A DNA stretch of 64,000 nucleotides from CAVSWT01 sp963731745 (GTDB lineage Bacteria > Bacteroidota > Ignavibacteria > Ignavibacteriales > Ignavibacteriaceae), in assembly GCA_963731745.1 (NCBI GenBank), contig CAVSWT010000010.1, positions 372,001 to 436,000 on the forward strand, written 5' to 3'. Position numbers and translations under genes: made by a program. Below are positions 27,046 to 35,920 of the stretch, in pieces. How positions within the stretch are numbered: position 1 is the first letter of the stretch; each line of letters opens with the position of its first letter. Below the pieces are notes generated by a model. The model was not told the DNA's origin, ran no database searches, and was given only the letters and a program-made list of their open reading frames with translations.

Positions 27046-27264
27046 TTTAAATTACTCCTAAGAATTTTTAAAATATTATTATTACTCTGTGAATCAGAGC
27101 TTAGAAAGACAATGGCAAATAACAGCCTGTTCAGGCAATATCAGCAATGCCTTTTTTTAGGATAGAATTTTGGATATGTAATAATTTGTTTTTAATAAGT
27201 CATCAATTAATGTTAAATGAAAAATAAATGATTTTATTTCTCAAATCAAATTTTCCGAATGGAA

Positions 27265-28431
27265 TTAGACAATTGTTTTCCGGAAAGCAATTTTGCCTAA
27301 AAGAATTGTCATTTCAACATCATAGTTTTCATTTAGTACAACTATATCTGCATCTTTTCCGCTAGCTAGTATACCTTTTTTATGATCAAGATTTATGACC
27401 TTTGCACCGTTTAATGAAGCCATTCTTAATGCTTCAGTAACTTTAGCATTTGCTGTTTCAATCATATTTTTTATTGCCACATTTAAAGTAAGAGTGCTTC
27501 CGGCCAACGTTCCATCTTCTAGAAAAGCTCTTTTCGCCTTCATAAAAACTTTTTGGTCTGCGAACTCATATTCACCTTCATGCATACCGCCTGCTCTTAT
27601 TGAATCTGAAACTAAAACTATTCCGCTTGCTCCTTTTAATTTTAAAAGTAATTCCATCACAGCTGGATGTACATGAAGTGTATCTGCAATTAATTCAATC
27701 TTAAGTTCATTTCGAAGAAGTGCACCGAGGATTACACCGGGTGTGCGATGATGAAAAGGCCGCATTGCATTAAAGATATGAGTAACATGCGCGGCGCCAT
27801 TGTCAATCGCTAGTTCTATTTCATCATAATTTGCCATTGAATGCCCAATTGACAAAACAACCCCTTGATTTGAAGCTTCCCTCATAACTTCAATTGCGCC
27901 TGGAAGCTCGGGAGCTATAGTCATAATTTTTATTTGGCCTTTAGAAGCTTCCCACATTTTTTGCCATGACTCAATTGAAGGTTTCCATAAATATTCTTCA
28001 TTCATTGCTCCCTTTAATTCTCTATTAAGATAAGGGCCCTCCATGTGAATGCCTTTAATATTGGAGTTAGGATTGTTCTCGATATAATCTGCAACTCTTC
28101 TTAAATCACTTAATAAATGAGCCTCAGGTTTTGCAAATAATGAAGCAAGAACTGTTGTTGAACCATTTTCCAAAAAATACTTGCTTACTTTTTCAATGCT
28201 GTTATCGTTCTCATCAGCAAATCCAAATCCCCCGCCGCCATGCACAAGTAAATCCACAAAGCCGGGAGCAATTATTTTGCCGCTAACATCAATAGCCTCA
28301 CAGTCATCCGGCAGAATAACATCATGAGCTTTGCCTATTCTGTAGATTTTTTGATTATCAATTAAAACGGTTCCATTTTTTATCAACCTAAATGGAGTTA
28401 CAATATCTCCGCCAATCAATGCTAATTTCAT
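27265..28431 (-). CDS. nagA: N-acetylglucosamine-6-phosphate deacetylase
   Basis: 388 residues, an amidohydrolase-superfamily enzyme that releases acetate from GlcNAc-6-P. Metal and substrate motifs seen are GFVDLLVHGGGGFGF, GIHMEGPYLN with the Glu metal ligand, SIGHSMANYDE, HIFNAMRPFHHRTPG and the catalytic Asp in VSDSIRAGG. The ATG has a GGAGAG ribosome-binding site. nagB is 5 kb away on the other strand, so the two steps of GlcNAc catabolism or cell-wall recycling are encoded in the same neighbourhood but not as an operon. Confidence 0.95.
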   Translation of the reverse strand: MKLALIGGDIVTPFRLIKNGTVLIDNQKIYRIGKAHDVILPDDCEAIDVSGKIIAPGFVDLLVHGGGGFGFADENDNSIEKVSKYFLENGSTTVLASLFAKPEAHLLSDLRRVADYIENNPNSNIKGIHMEGPYLNRELKGAMNEEYLWKPSIESWQKMWEASKGQIKIMTIAPELPGAIEVMREASNQGVVLSIGHSMANYDEIELAIDNGAAHVTHIFNAMRPFHHRTPGVILGALLRNELKIELIADTLHVHPAVMELLLKLKGASGIVLVSDSIRAGGMHEGEYEFADQKVFMKAKRAFLEDGTLAGSTLTLNVAIKNMIETANAKVTEALRMASLNGAKVINLDHKKGILASGKDADIVVLNENYDVEMTILLGKIAFRKTIV

Positions 28432-28576
28432 TTACTCTCCAGAGAATTAATTTTGAATATTTTGTTGGGAGTTCATTTGAACAGTATACATTTGTCAACC
28501 GCAAAAAGAAAAATATCTTAAGATTAATAAAGTTTACTTTTCACTTCAAATTTTTCGAATGAATTCACTTCAATAG

Positions 28577-29230
28577 TTACTTTATAATATTTTTAAGCTC
28601 TAAAGCTGCTGCACTAATATTATCAGCTTTAAAAATTGCTGAACCAGCTACAAATACCTCACATCCAGCATCTTGCGCTGATTTAATTGTGTGTTTATCT
28701 ATGCCGCCGTCAATTTCAATTAAAAAATTTGCTTTCATTTCAGATCTCAATTTAACAAGTTCCTTTACACGTCTTAAAGAATTTGAAATAAAAGTTTGAC
28801 CGCCAAAACCCGGATTTACAGACATAATTAAAACCATATCAATATACTCAGCAATATCTCGTAAAACGTTTACAGGCGTTGAGGGATTTATTGAAACACC
28901 GGCTTTAACTTTAAGTTCTTTAAGGTGCTGCACAGTTCTGTTCAGATGAATTACAGCTTCTTGATGAACAGTAATTGAGTTTGCACCAGCTTCTGCAAAT
29001 TGTTCAATGTATCTCTCAGGATTTTCAATCATTAAATGAACATCTAATGGAAGTTTCGTTGAACGGCGAGCGGCCTTTACTATTATTGGTCCAAAAGTAA
29101 TATTTGGGACAAAATGTCCATCCATAATATCACAATGAATCCAATCTGCTCCACCAAGTTCGGCTAATCTTATTTGCTGTGAAAGATTAGATAAATCTGA
29201 TGCTAAAATTGAAGGTGCTAAAATTGCCAT
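28577..29230 (-). CDS. rpe: Ribulose-phosphate 3-epimerase
   Basis: 217 residues, TIM barrel of the pentose phosphate pathway that interconverts ribulose-5-P and xylulose-5-P. Motifs: APSILASDLSNL, HCDIMDGHFVPNITFGP (metal His and catalytic Asp), DVHLMI, MSVNPGFGGQTFI and EIDGGID (second catalytic Asp). It starts immediately after the PASTA protein stop (1 base), so the two are co-transcribed. The 145 bases after it toward nagA hold no recognisable element. Confidence 0.95.
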   Translation of the reverse strand: MAILAPSILASDLSNLSQQIRLAELGGADWIHCDIMDGHFVPNITFGPIIVKAARRSTKLPLDVHLMIENPERYIEQFAEAGANSITVHQEAVIHLNRTVQHLKELKVKAGVSINPSTPVNVLRDIAEYIDMVLIMSVNPGFGGQTFISNSLRRVKELVKLRSEMKANFLIEIDGGIDKHTIKSAQDAGCEVFVAGSAIFKADNISAAALELKNIIK

Positions 29231-29992
29231 TTACTGCTCTAAAATTTCTTCTTGTTGTTCCGCTGATTTTGTTACAAATAAATCGACTGCATCACCTCTA
29301 TTTACTTTATTTCCCTTACTTGGATATTGATCTAAAATTGTATTAGGTAAAAGTGAAAACGAACGCTGATAATTAATCTTTCCAACTTTAAGGGTGCTGT
29401 CAGCTAAAATTCTTTCAGCTTCAGTTACTGATTTACCAATTAGATCGGGGACTAATATTTTTCCGGTTTCTCCTTCACCTACACTAATAGTTACGCCAAC
29501 GGACGCGCCTTTTTTTAATGGCGTTCCTTCAACATATTCTTGATCAAAGATCATATTCTTCGGATGATTTGAAACATTTTCATCAATGTCGCCAAGCTTC
29601 AAGCCTATTCTTTCTAAAGAAAATTTTGCTTCGCGAATAGATTTACCTTTTAGCATCGGTACAACAACAGTTGGTTCACCTCCGCTAATAAACAGATAAA
29701 TATTTCTTCCTTCTTTAACAACTTTTCCATATTCAGGTTTCTGTAATATAATTGTTCCTTCAGGATATTTTTGATCGAACGTGGTATCGGAAATTACCGG
29801 CTGTAAATCTGACTTTTCCAACAACGCGAAGGCTTGTTCTTCTTTTAATCCTACAACATTTGGAACGCGGGTTTCGGGTTTACTAACATACCATGGCATA
29901 ATCAAATAATTTAAAGCCAATAGAAATATTACCAGGCCTAATATTATATAAAGAGTTCGTTTAATGAATTTGTTTTGAAGTAAATTTTTCAT
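29231..29992 (-). CDS. Membrane-anchored protein with three PASTA domains
   Basis: About 253 residues from the ATG at 29990-29992 (MKNLLQNKFIKRT). There is one transmembrane helix at about 12-33 (TLYIILGLVIFLLALNYLI). Three PASTA repeats follow, starting RVPNVVGLKEEQAFALLEKS, VVPMLKGKSIREAKFSLE and LVPDLIGKSVTEAERILAD, each ending in an IYLFISGG-like strand. PASTA domains bind muropeptide or peptidoglycan and usually belong to Ser/Thr kinases or PBPs; here no kinase is attached. In this phylum such stand-alone PASTA proteins commonly precede rpe. A role as a cell-wall sensor or scaffold is inference. Confidence 0.9.
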   Translation of the reverse strand: MKNLLQNKFIKRTLYIILGLVIFLLALNYLIMPWYVSKPETRVPNVVGLKEEQAFALLEKSDLQPVISDTTFDQKYPEGTIILQKPEYGKVVKEGRNIYLFISGGEPTVVVPMLKGKSIREAKFSLERIGLKLGDIDENVSNHPKNMIFDQEYVEGTPLKKGASVGVTISVGEGETGKILVPDLIGKSVTEAERILADSTLKVGKINYQRSFSLLPNTILDQYPSKGNKVNRGDAVDLFVTKSAEQQEEILEQ

Positions 29993-30290
29993 GAAACCAA
30001 ATATATAGAATGGTGTTTTCTTATACAAGAAATAGAAGAGCGGGTTAATTCATTTAAGAGGATGTTCAGATTTAATGTGCCGCAAGTCGAATTGATATTT
30101 ATTCACCACGAAAGTAGAAATTTAGTTATTAATTTTTATTATGAAAAATTGCTTAAATAATTTATATTTGAAGCCAACTAAACATAAAATCAGAAAATAT
30201 CATTGCTTACTTTCTTAAAATCATTTCAAAAAATTCCACTATATAAAATATTTTTTTATCACTTATTAAAATTTATCAAATGAGGTTCTA

Positions 30291-31937
30291 ATGTTTAAAA
30301 AACATCCCCGCGGTCTATACGTTTTATTTTTTACTGAAATGTGGGAGCGCTTTGGCTACTATTTGATGGTAGGAATTTTATTACTTTACCTAATTGATTC
30401 CAAGTCGGGCGGGAAAGGATTTGATACCAAGTCTGCTGCAGATATTGTGGGATCATTTATTGCACTGGTTTATTTAACTCCATTTATAGGAGGACTTTTA
30501 GCAGATAGATATCTGGGTTACATTAAATCAATTTATATCGGCGGTTCATTAATGGCTGCTGGATATTTCGGTTTAGCCTTTCCCGGCGACACAGCCTTAT
30601 TTATATCATTAGGCTTAATCATAGTAGGCAATGGATTTTTCAAACCTAACATCAGCACTTTATTAGGTGTCATTTATAACAAAGAAGAACTTAAACCATT
30701 AAAGGATTCCGCATATAATATATTTTATATGGGAATTAATATTGGAGCGTTGGTATGCAATTTTGTTGCTGCCTATTTAAGAAATAATTATGGATGGGGT
30801 TACGCTTTTGCAGCCGCTGGAGTAGGCTTAGTATTAGCTTTGATATGGATTTCTGCAGGGTTAAAACATATTAAATTTGCTGACGTTAGAAAACCCATGG
30901 AAAAAGAAGACATGCCAATGATGAAAATATTTCTTTATGTTTTTCTGCCAGCAATAGTTTTTGCAGTGATTGGCTGGATTATACCAGGCGATATGTTCGG
31001 TTCAAATTCAAATGATGCATTTATCTTTGCATGTATTCCCGTAATTTCTTTTTATGTTTCTTTGTGGAAAAAATCTGCTGGACAAGATAAAAAAAGTATC
31101 GGGGCATTACTTTTTATTTTTACGGTATCAATAATCTTCTGGACTATATATAATCAAAATGCTACTTCTTTAACTATCTGGGCTCAAACATATACAGATA
31201 GAGAAATTGCTCCGGTTTTAGCTGGCCCTGCAGAGCGAATTGATATGCTGCAAAGCGTTAATACGAATCCAAGATTGGTTGAAAAAGTTGATCCTCAATT
31301 AAAGGTTATTACGGATTCTTCCGGACAAGCGGTAATGGTTCAAGGCCCGGATCCATATTTTGAAAATCTTCCAAAGGATCAATGGCCGGCGCAAGGAGAA
31401 GATCTTAGACTGGCAAATGCCGAATTATTTCAATCGATTAATCCATTTTTTATAATTGTTCTCACACCAATAATAGTTGGACTTTTTGCCTGGTTAAGAC
31501 GACGAGGCAAAGAACCAACCACCGCATCTAAATTTGGATATGCCTTATTTATTTCAGGCTTATCTTCATTGATAATGGTATTCGCTATTATGTCGGTCCC
31601 TTCTGTTTATACTCATAAGACTACGGCTATGTGGTTGTTTTTAACTTACGGAGTTTTTACAGTAAGTGAAATATTCTTAAGTCCTATCGGCCTTTCGCTG
31701 GTTTCAAAATTAGCACCGGCAAGAACAACTGCATTGATGATGGGAGGTTGGTTTTTGTCAACTTCACTCGGTGGAAAAGTTGCCGGAATTATGACCAGCT
31801 TTTGGGATAGCTTTGATGATAAAAAGTTATTCTTTCTTCTTATGACTATTGCAGCATTTCTTGGTGGTGTTTTTATTTTTTCAAGAATTAAATCTTTGAA
31901 TGCTATTGTAAAAGCTAAAACGGGTTCTGCGCATTAA
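30291..31937 (+). CDS. POT/PTR2-family proton-dependent oligopeptide transporter
   Basis: 548 residues with about 12-14 transmembrane helices. The POT signatures are intact: FFTEMWERFGYYLMVGIL near the start (ExxERFxYY proton-coupling motif) and NIFYMGINIGALVCNF (FYxxINxGS-type). A polar insertion of about 90 residues (around 305-380, NATSLTIWAQTYTDREIAP onward) sits between helices, as in many Bacteroidota members. It imports di- and tripeptides with protons. The 263-base spacer 30028-30290 upstream contains a TATATTTG -7-like box but no well-spaced -33 element. Confidence 0.9.
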   Translation: MFKKHPRGLYVLFFTEMWERFGYYLMVGILLLYLIDSKSGGKGFDTKSAADIVGSFIALVYLTPFIGGLLADRYLGYIKSIYIGGSLMAAGYFGLAFPGDTALFISLGLIIVGNGFFKPNISTLLGVIYNKEELKPLKDSAYNIFYMGINIGALVCNFVAAYLRNNYGWGYAFAAAGVGLVLALIWISAGLKHIKFADVRKPMEKEDMPMMKIFLYVFLPAIVFAVIGWIIPGDMFGSNSNDAFIFACIPVISFYVSLWKKSAGQDKKSIGALLFIFTVSIIFWTIYNQNATSLTIWAQTYTDREIAPVLAGPAERIDMLQSVNTNPRLVEKVDPQLKVITDSSGQAVMVQGPDPYFENLPKDQWPAQGEDLRLANAELFQSINPFFIIVLTPIIVGLFAWLRRRGKEPTTASKFGYALFISGLSSLIMVFAIMSVPSVYTHKTTAMWLFLTYGVFTVSEIFLSPIGLSLVSKLAPARTTALMMGGWFLSTSLGGKVAGIMTSFWDSFDDKKLFFLLMTIAAFLGGVFIFSRIKSLNAIVKAKTGSAH

Positions 31938-31961
31938 ATGATTTTATAATTATATATTTAA

Positions 31962-31990
31962 GGGTTGAATAAATGTTCAACCCTTTTTTT
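31962..31990 (+). terminator. Rho-independent terminator of the peptide transporter
   Basis: GGGTTGAA, a short loop, then TTCAACCC and a run of seven T. It is a perfect 8-bp stem located 25 bases past the transporter stop and immediately before rqcH. Confidence 0.9.
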
Positions 31991-32004
31991 ATTTTAAAGC
32001 TACT

Positions 32005-33659
32005 ATGTATAAAAATTATTTTTTCTTAAATAGAATAATCATTGAAGCCAATGAAAAGTTAAATGGTTATCAAAATTGTAAATTGTTTTTCCCAGGAAAG
32101 GGATAAACTCATTTTTGAACTTAAAAAATCTACTGAATATAAATATCTGGAAATCTCTGTAAATCCAGGATTATCATATATTACTATAAAGCAAAATTTT
32201 CACCGCGCAAAGAAAAATACAATTGATTTATTCTCAGAATATCTACCAACCGACGAAATAAGTTTTCATATAGCTGAGTCAGATAGAATATTAAAAATTA
32301 AAACTTCAGAATTTGAAATCTATTTTACTATTCGAGGTAAATTCACAAATTTATTTTTTATTCAAGACAAACAGATAAAAACCACATTCAAAAACATAGT
32401 CGAAGAAAGTACTGAATCGTTATTAGAAGAATTGCTTTCAACCAAATATATTAGTGAATTCAATAATTTAGAAATAGAAATAAATGAAGATGGAGAATAT
32501 CAGAATCAGTTAAAAACTAAATATCCTTTTGTTGGAAAAGAAATACTAAATGAAATTAAATTTCGATTAAATTCATTTAATAATGAAGATGATATTCAAA
32601 CATCAGTAACGGCAAAAGACATTTTACAAAAATATACTTTCAGAAATCGAACATGAAAAACCTGCCGTATTTTTAGAAGAAAATGAGAATACTTTAGCAT
32701 TAGGTTTTAATAATTTTAAAAGTATTCCTCACACAAAAAAGGAAGTATTTCTTAGTGCAAGTGATGCTTTAAATTTTTATTTATCCAAAGAGTTTTATTT
32801 TGATGCAAAGCTAAATTCAAAAAAGAAGATTGAAAAATATTTAGCATCTGAATTCGGGAAGATTAGTTCCAAACTAAATAATTTAAAAGCAAGAATTGAA
32901 AATGGAAGTAAAGAAGAAGAATATAAAAAATTGGGAAATTTGATTCTGATTAATCTCAATTCAATTAAAATTGGAGTAAAAGAAACGTCGGTTGAAGATA
33001 TTTATGAACAGAATAAGCCTATAAAAATTAAATTGGACGAAAAATATTCACCTAAAAAAAATGCTGATATTTATTTTGATAAGGCTAAAAATCAACGCGT
33101 TTCACTTGAAAAATCAATACAATTATTTAATGACTATAAAATTAAATTTGATAAATTAAAAGAAATTGAAAATATATTTTTATCAAATGATGAATTAGAA
33201 AATTACCGAAATATTATGAAAGAATTAAAAATTAAAGATGATAATTCAGCTTCACCTAAAGAAGAGATTCAGAGCAAGTTTAAAAAATATCTATTAGAAA
33301 ATAAATATTACATTTTCGTCGGGAAGGATAGCCGGAACAATGATTTATTAACAACAAAATTCGCCAAGCAAAATGATTTTTGGTTTCATGCTCGAAGTGT
33401 CCCCGGATCTCACGTTGTTCTTCGTATTAACAATTCCAAAGAAGTTGTGCCTAAAAGTATATTAAAAAAAACTGCAGCACTCGCAGCTTACCACAGCAAA
33501 GCAAAAACATCAGGCATGGCACCAGTTTCATTTACTCAAAAAAAATATGTTGTTAAGAAAAAAGGCATGGAACCTGGTAAAGTAGCATTGTTAAGAGAGG
33601 AAGTATTAATAGTTAAGCCGGAAATTCCCAAGGATTGTGAGTATATTTCTAATGAATAA
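32005..33659 (+). CDS. rqcH: NFACT-family ribosome quality-control protein RqcH, two frameshifts
   Basis: About 551 residues once corrected. The true start is ATG 32005 (MYKNYFFLNRIIIEANEKLNG). The frame then slips by one base near 32068 and continues KIVNCFSQERDKLIFEL. A second slip in an A-run near 32635 joins DILQ to KILSEIEHEKPAVFLEENEN. The NFACT-N domain holds the DR pair in AESDRILKI that in RqcH contacts Ala-tRNA. A long coiled coil follows, then NFACT-R with NDFWFHARSVPGSHVVLR and LAAYHSKAKTSG. It adds C-terminal alanine tails to nascent chains stuck on 50S subunits. Both slips lie in A/T-rich tracts, suggesting sequence error. Confidence 0.85.
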
Positions 33660-33682
33660 ATTTCTATTTATTAATTAAAATT

Positions 33683-33687
33683 AGGAG
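33683..33687 (+). promoter_or_regulatory. Shine-Dalgarno sequence of nagB
   Basis: AGGAG seven bases before the nagB ATG at 33695. It fixes that start and shows that this organism uses canonical ribosome-binding sites for some genes. Confidence 0.75.
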
Positions 33688-33694
33688 ATTATTC

Positions 33695-34504
33695 ATGAGA
33701 CTTATTATTGAACCAGATTATAATTTAGTTTCAAAGTGGGCAGCAAATTATGTTGCCAACAGCATCAATTCATACCGCGCGACAGCTAAAAAGAAATTTG
33801 TTCTCGGTTTACCAACTGGCTCCTCCCCTATCGGTATGTACAAAGAATTAATTAATCTTAACAAGAAAAATAAAGTTACATTTAAGAATGTTTTAACTTT
33901 TAATATGGATGAATATGTTGGACTGCCTGAGGAACATCCGGAAAGTTATCATTCATTTATGTTTAATAATTTTTTTGATCATATAGATATAGATAAAAAG
34001 AATATAAATATTCTAAATGGAAATGCTAAAAATTTAGAAAAGGAATGCGACGATTATGAAAGAAGGATTAAGGAAGCCGGAGGAATTAATTTATTTGTCG
34101 GCGGCATTGGGCCGGATGGACATATTGCATTTAATGAACCTGGCTCCTCATTGGCTTCGTTAACCAGGGTTAAAACATTAACTATGGATACCATGATTGC
34201 AAATTCAAGATTTTTTAATAATGACATCAAAAAAGTTCCTCATACTGCTTTAACCGTTGGCGTTAAGACTGTTTTAGATGCACATGAAGTATTGATTATA
34301 ATCAGCGGCCATAACAAAGCCCGCGCGCTTGCAAAAGTGGTTGAAGAAGGTTTAAACCATATGTGGACGGTAAGTGCTTTACAGATCCATCCTAAAGGTA
34401 TAATCGTTTGTGATGATGCATCTACTTATGAATTAAAAGTTGGAACTGTAAAATATTTTAAAGACATTGAATCCGAAAATTTGGATCCGGATACGTTGTT
34501 ATAA
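33695..34504 (+). CDS. nagB: Glucosamine-6-phosphate deaminase
   Basis: 269 residues, typical length. GLPTGSSPIGMYKELINL is the phosphate-binding loop, FNMDEYVGL holds the catalytic Asp of the ring-opening step, and GGIGPDGHIAFNEPGSS holds the Asp-His pair. The enzyme converts GlcN-6-P to fructose-6-P and ammonia. Together with NagA (27265-28431) it completes GlcNAc-6-P use. A structured RNA candidate with its own terminator follows directly in the 3' region. Confidence 0.95.
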   Translation: MRLIIEPDYNLVSKWAANYVANSINSYRATAKKKFVLGLPTGSSPIGMYKELINLNKKNKVTFKNVLTFNMDEYVGLPEEHPESYHSFMFNNFFDHIDIDKKNINILNGNAKNLEKECDDYERRIKEAGGINLFVGGIGPDGHIAFNEPGSSLASLTRVKTLTMDTMIANSRFFNNDIKKVPHTALTVGVKTVLDAHEVLIIISGHNKARALAKVVEEGLNHMWTVSALQIHPKGIIVCDDASTYELKVGTVKYFKDIESENLDPDTLL

Positions 34505-34510
34505 AAAAAA

Positions 34511-34633
34511 CCGGCGAGGAAAAAGCGCCCTCCAACGGCTGTTACAAAACTGCTTCTTCCTGCCGGCACCACTGCTAAGTGGGAGGTACTCTTACTTAGC
34601 CAACTATTGTACCAAAAGAAATTTTGTTTTTTT
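34511..34633 (+). ncRNA. Structured RNA candidate (3' UTR of nagB or independent sRNA)
   Basis: The first hairpin has a 10-bp stem with one bulged G (34511-34521 with 34557-34566, CCGGCGAGGAA/TTCCTGCCGG) around a 35-base loop. The second has a 7-bp stem GCTAAGT/ACTTAGC (34574-34580 with 34594-34600). A weak terminal hairpin CAAAA/TTTTG and seven T follow at 34613-34633. The loops contain CCTCC (34529-34533) and GGAGG (34582-34586), which could pair loop to loop. GC content is well above the surrounding sequence. It does not match tRNA, tmRNA, 4.5S or 6S patterns that I know. It may be the terminator region of nagB, a regulatory RNA, or an uncatalogued family. Confidence 0.5.
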
Positions 34634-34748
34634 AATAAAAAATAAATTGTGGATAATCTTGAATTGAGAGTTTCAAATTAATTGGAACATTTTTATACAC
34701 ATCATATTAATTAATTCGTTATGTAAAGTTTTTAACGTTTATGTTAAC

Positions 34749-34780
34749 TTTGAAAATAAATGATGATTGCCGTATATTTG
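34749..34780 (+). promoter_or_regulatory. Bacteroidota-type promoter of tRNA-Arg(ACG)
   Basis: TTTG at 34749-34752, a 20-base spacer, then TATATTTG at 34773-34780. This matches the TTTG-N19-TAnnTTTG primary sigma consensus known from Bacteroidota, and ends 13 bases before the tRNA 5' end. Confidence 0.7.
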
Positions 34781-34793
34781 TTTTCCAATTTTT

Positions 34794-34866
34794 GCACCCG
34801 TAGCTCAACTGGATAGAGCATTTGACTACGGATCAAAAGGTTTGGGTTCGAATCCCTACGGGTGCA
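34794..34866 (+). tRNA. tRNA-Arg (anticodon ACG)
   Basis: Acceptor stem GCACCCG/CGGGTGC, D-arm GCTCAACTGGATAGAGC, anticodon stem TTTGA/TCAAA with loop CTACGGA (anticodon ACG), T-arm GGGTTCGAATCCC and discriminator A; CCA is not encoded. Its A34 is the standard substrate of the TadA deaminase, which is encoded about 1 kb downstream. Confidence 0.95.
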
Positions 34867-34974
34867 CTAAAATTAAATTTTTATTTTGTTACGAGGTAAT
34901 TTTTTATCTCATCCAACAACTATCTAGAACCCAATTGTAAATTGTTATCCTCCAACCGTCCGCCATTTCAGCAT

Positions 34975-35358
34975 CTAAGAAAGCATTGGATTTTGAAGTT
35001 GTAATAAATTTTTTATTGAATCGGATAAAGCTTTTTCTTCGAAGGGCTTTTTCAGAAATAGTGTGTTTTTATTAGTAATAAAATTTTGCTTAAACTCTCC
35101 GGAACCACTGCCTGTTATAAATAAAATCGGAATACTATGATCTTTCATAATTATTTTCGCCAAATTGTAACCGTTCATTTCCCCTTTTAATTTTACATCA
35201 AGTATTAGTAAGTGAGGCGTGTTTTCTTTTATATATTTTAATAAATTCTTTTCATTGCCTTTGATAATAGTTGGTTTGTATCCCAATTTTTCAATTTGTT
35301 GCTTAAGATCCATAGCGATGATTAATTCATCATCATAAATACAAATCTCAAATTGCAT
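34975..35358 (-). CDS. Stand-alone response-regulator receiver domain
   Basis: 127 residues with only a receiver domain. The acidic pair sits in ICIYDDELIIA (the second acid pocket residues D-E/D), the phosphoacceptor Asp in LLILDVKLKG near 54, the Thr in LFITGSG near 82, and the Lys in LFLKKPFEE near 103. It lacks an output domain, so it would act by protein contact (CheY/Spo0F style) in a relay with an unlinked kinase. It lies between the two tRNA-Arg genes on the opposite strand. Confidence 0.9.
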   Translation of the reverse strand: MQFEICIYDDELIIAMDLKQQIEKLGYKPTIIKGNEKNLLKYIKENTPHLLILDVKLKGEMNGYNLAKIIMKDHSIPILFITGSGSGEFKQNFITNKNTLFLKKPFEEKALSDSIKNLLQLQNPMLS

Positions 35359-35745
35359 TTCTTCTCCTGAATAAGTTAAATAACTGAATTTTCCTCGAAA
35401 AAAGGACTTTTTAAAAAATAGAAAATATTAAGTGGCCGGCGGAAATATATTTATAAATTTTAATTCTCCAAAAAAAATATAAAAATTTTAATGATTATTT
35501 TATTTTGATTTATCGATTAATGAGTCAAATTTTTTGATAAAATCAATTTATGCAGAATTTAATGCTTATTTCTGTATACAATTAACAGTTGTTGCAATCA
35601 TAAAATTTTGGTTAAAATTATTCTATATTTTCTATTAAAAATCAAAAAATAAATCAGTTATAGTATTTGAATAAAGAATTCCCCTACTTATTTTTGTGTT
35701 TAATATTTAATATATAAAAATTTTAAAAAGTTCTTTTTTATAAAT
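35359..35745. other. 387-base AT-rich intergenic spacer, no gene seen
   Basis: Strongly AT-rich sequence between the receiver gene and tRNA-Arg(TCG). I see no ORF with coding character, no strong hairpin and no convincing -33/-7 promoter pair. It presumably holds the promoters of both flanking genes. Confidence 0.5.
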
Positions 35746-35819
35746 GCGCCCGTAGCTCAACTGGATAGAGCATTTGACTTCGGATCAAAGGGTTGAGGGT
35801 TCGAATCCTTCCGGGCGTA
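35746..35819 (+). tRNA. tRNA-Arg (anticodon TCG)
   Basis: Acceptor stem GCGCCCG with CGGGCGT (one G-T pair), the same D-arm as the ACG tRNA, anticodon stem TTTGA/TCAAA with loop CTTCGGA (anticodon TCG), T-arm GAGGGTTCGAATCCTTC and discriminator A. CCA is not encoded. It reads CGA (and CGG by wobble), overlapping the range of the inosine-modified ACG tRNA. Confidence 0.92.
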
Positions 35820-35830
35820 CCAAAATAAAT

Positions 35831-35883
35831 TAAAAGTCAAAGTTCAAATATTGATAGTTTTGAATTTTGACTTTTTACTTTTA
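35831..35883 (+). terminator. Terminator after tRNA-Arg(TCG)
   Basis: AAAAGTCAAAGTTCAAA and TTTGAATTTTGACTTTTT form a long AT-rich hairpin ending in a T-run about 12 bases past the tRNA. It also argues that tadA begins at the later ATG, because the longer tadA frame would start inside this hairpin. Confidence 0.7.
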
Positions 35884-35920
35884 TATAAATACCATTTCAT
35901 ATTTTTTAGACAATTCTTTA

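Noticed and set aside
34511..34633. Assignment of the nagB 3' RNA as SRP 4.5S, 6S or tmRNA
   Set aside because: The GGAAGGAAGCAGC tip of SRP RNA is absent on both strands, and size and features do not fit 6S or tmRNA.
34467..34667. 66-codon open frame across the nagB end and the structured RNA
   Set aside because: It overlaps nagB in another frame and covers the hairpins; no homology-like pattern and no ribosome-binding site.
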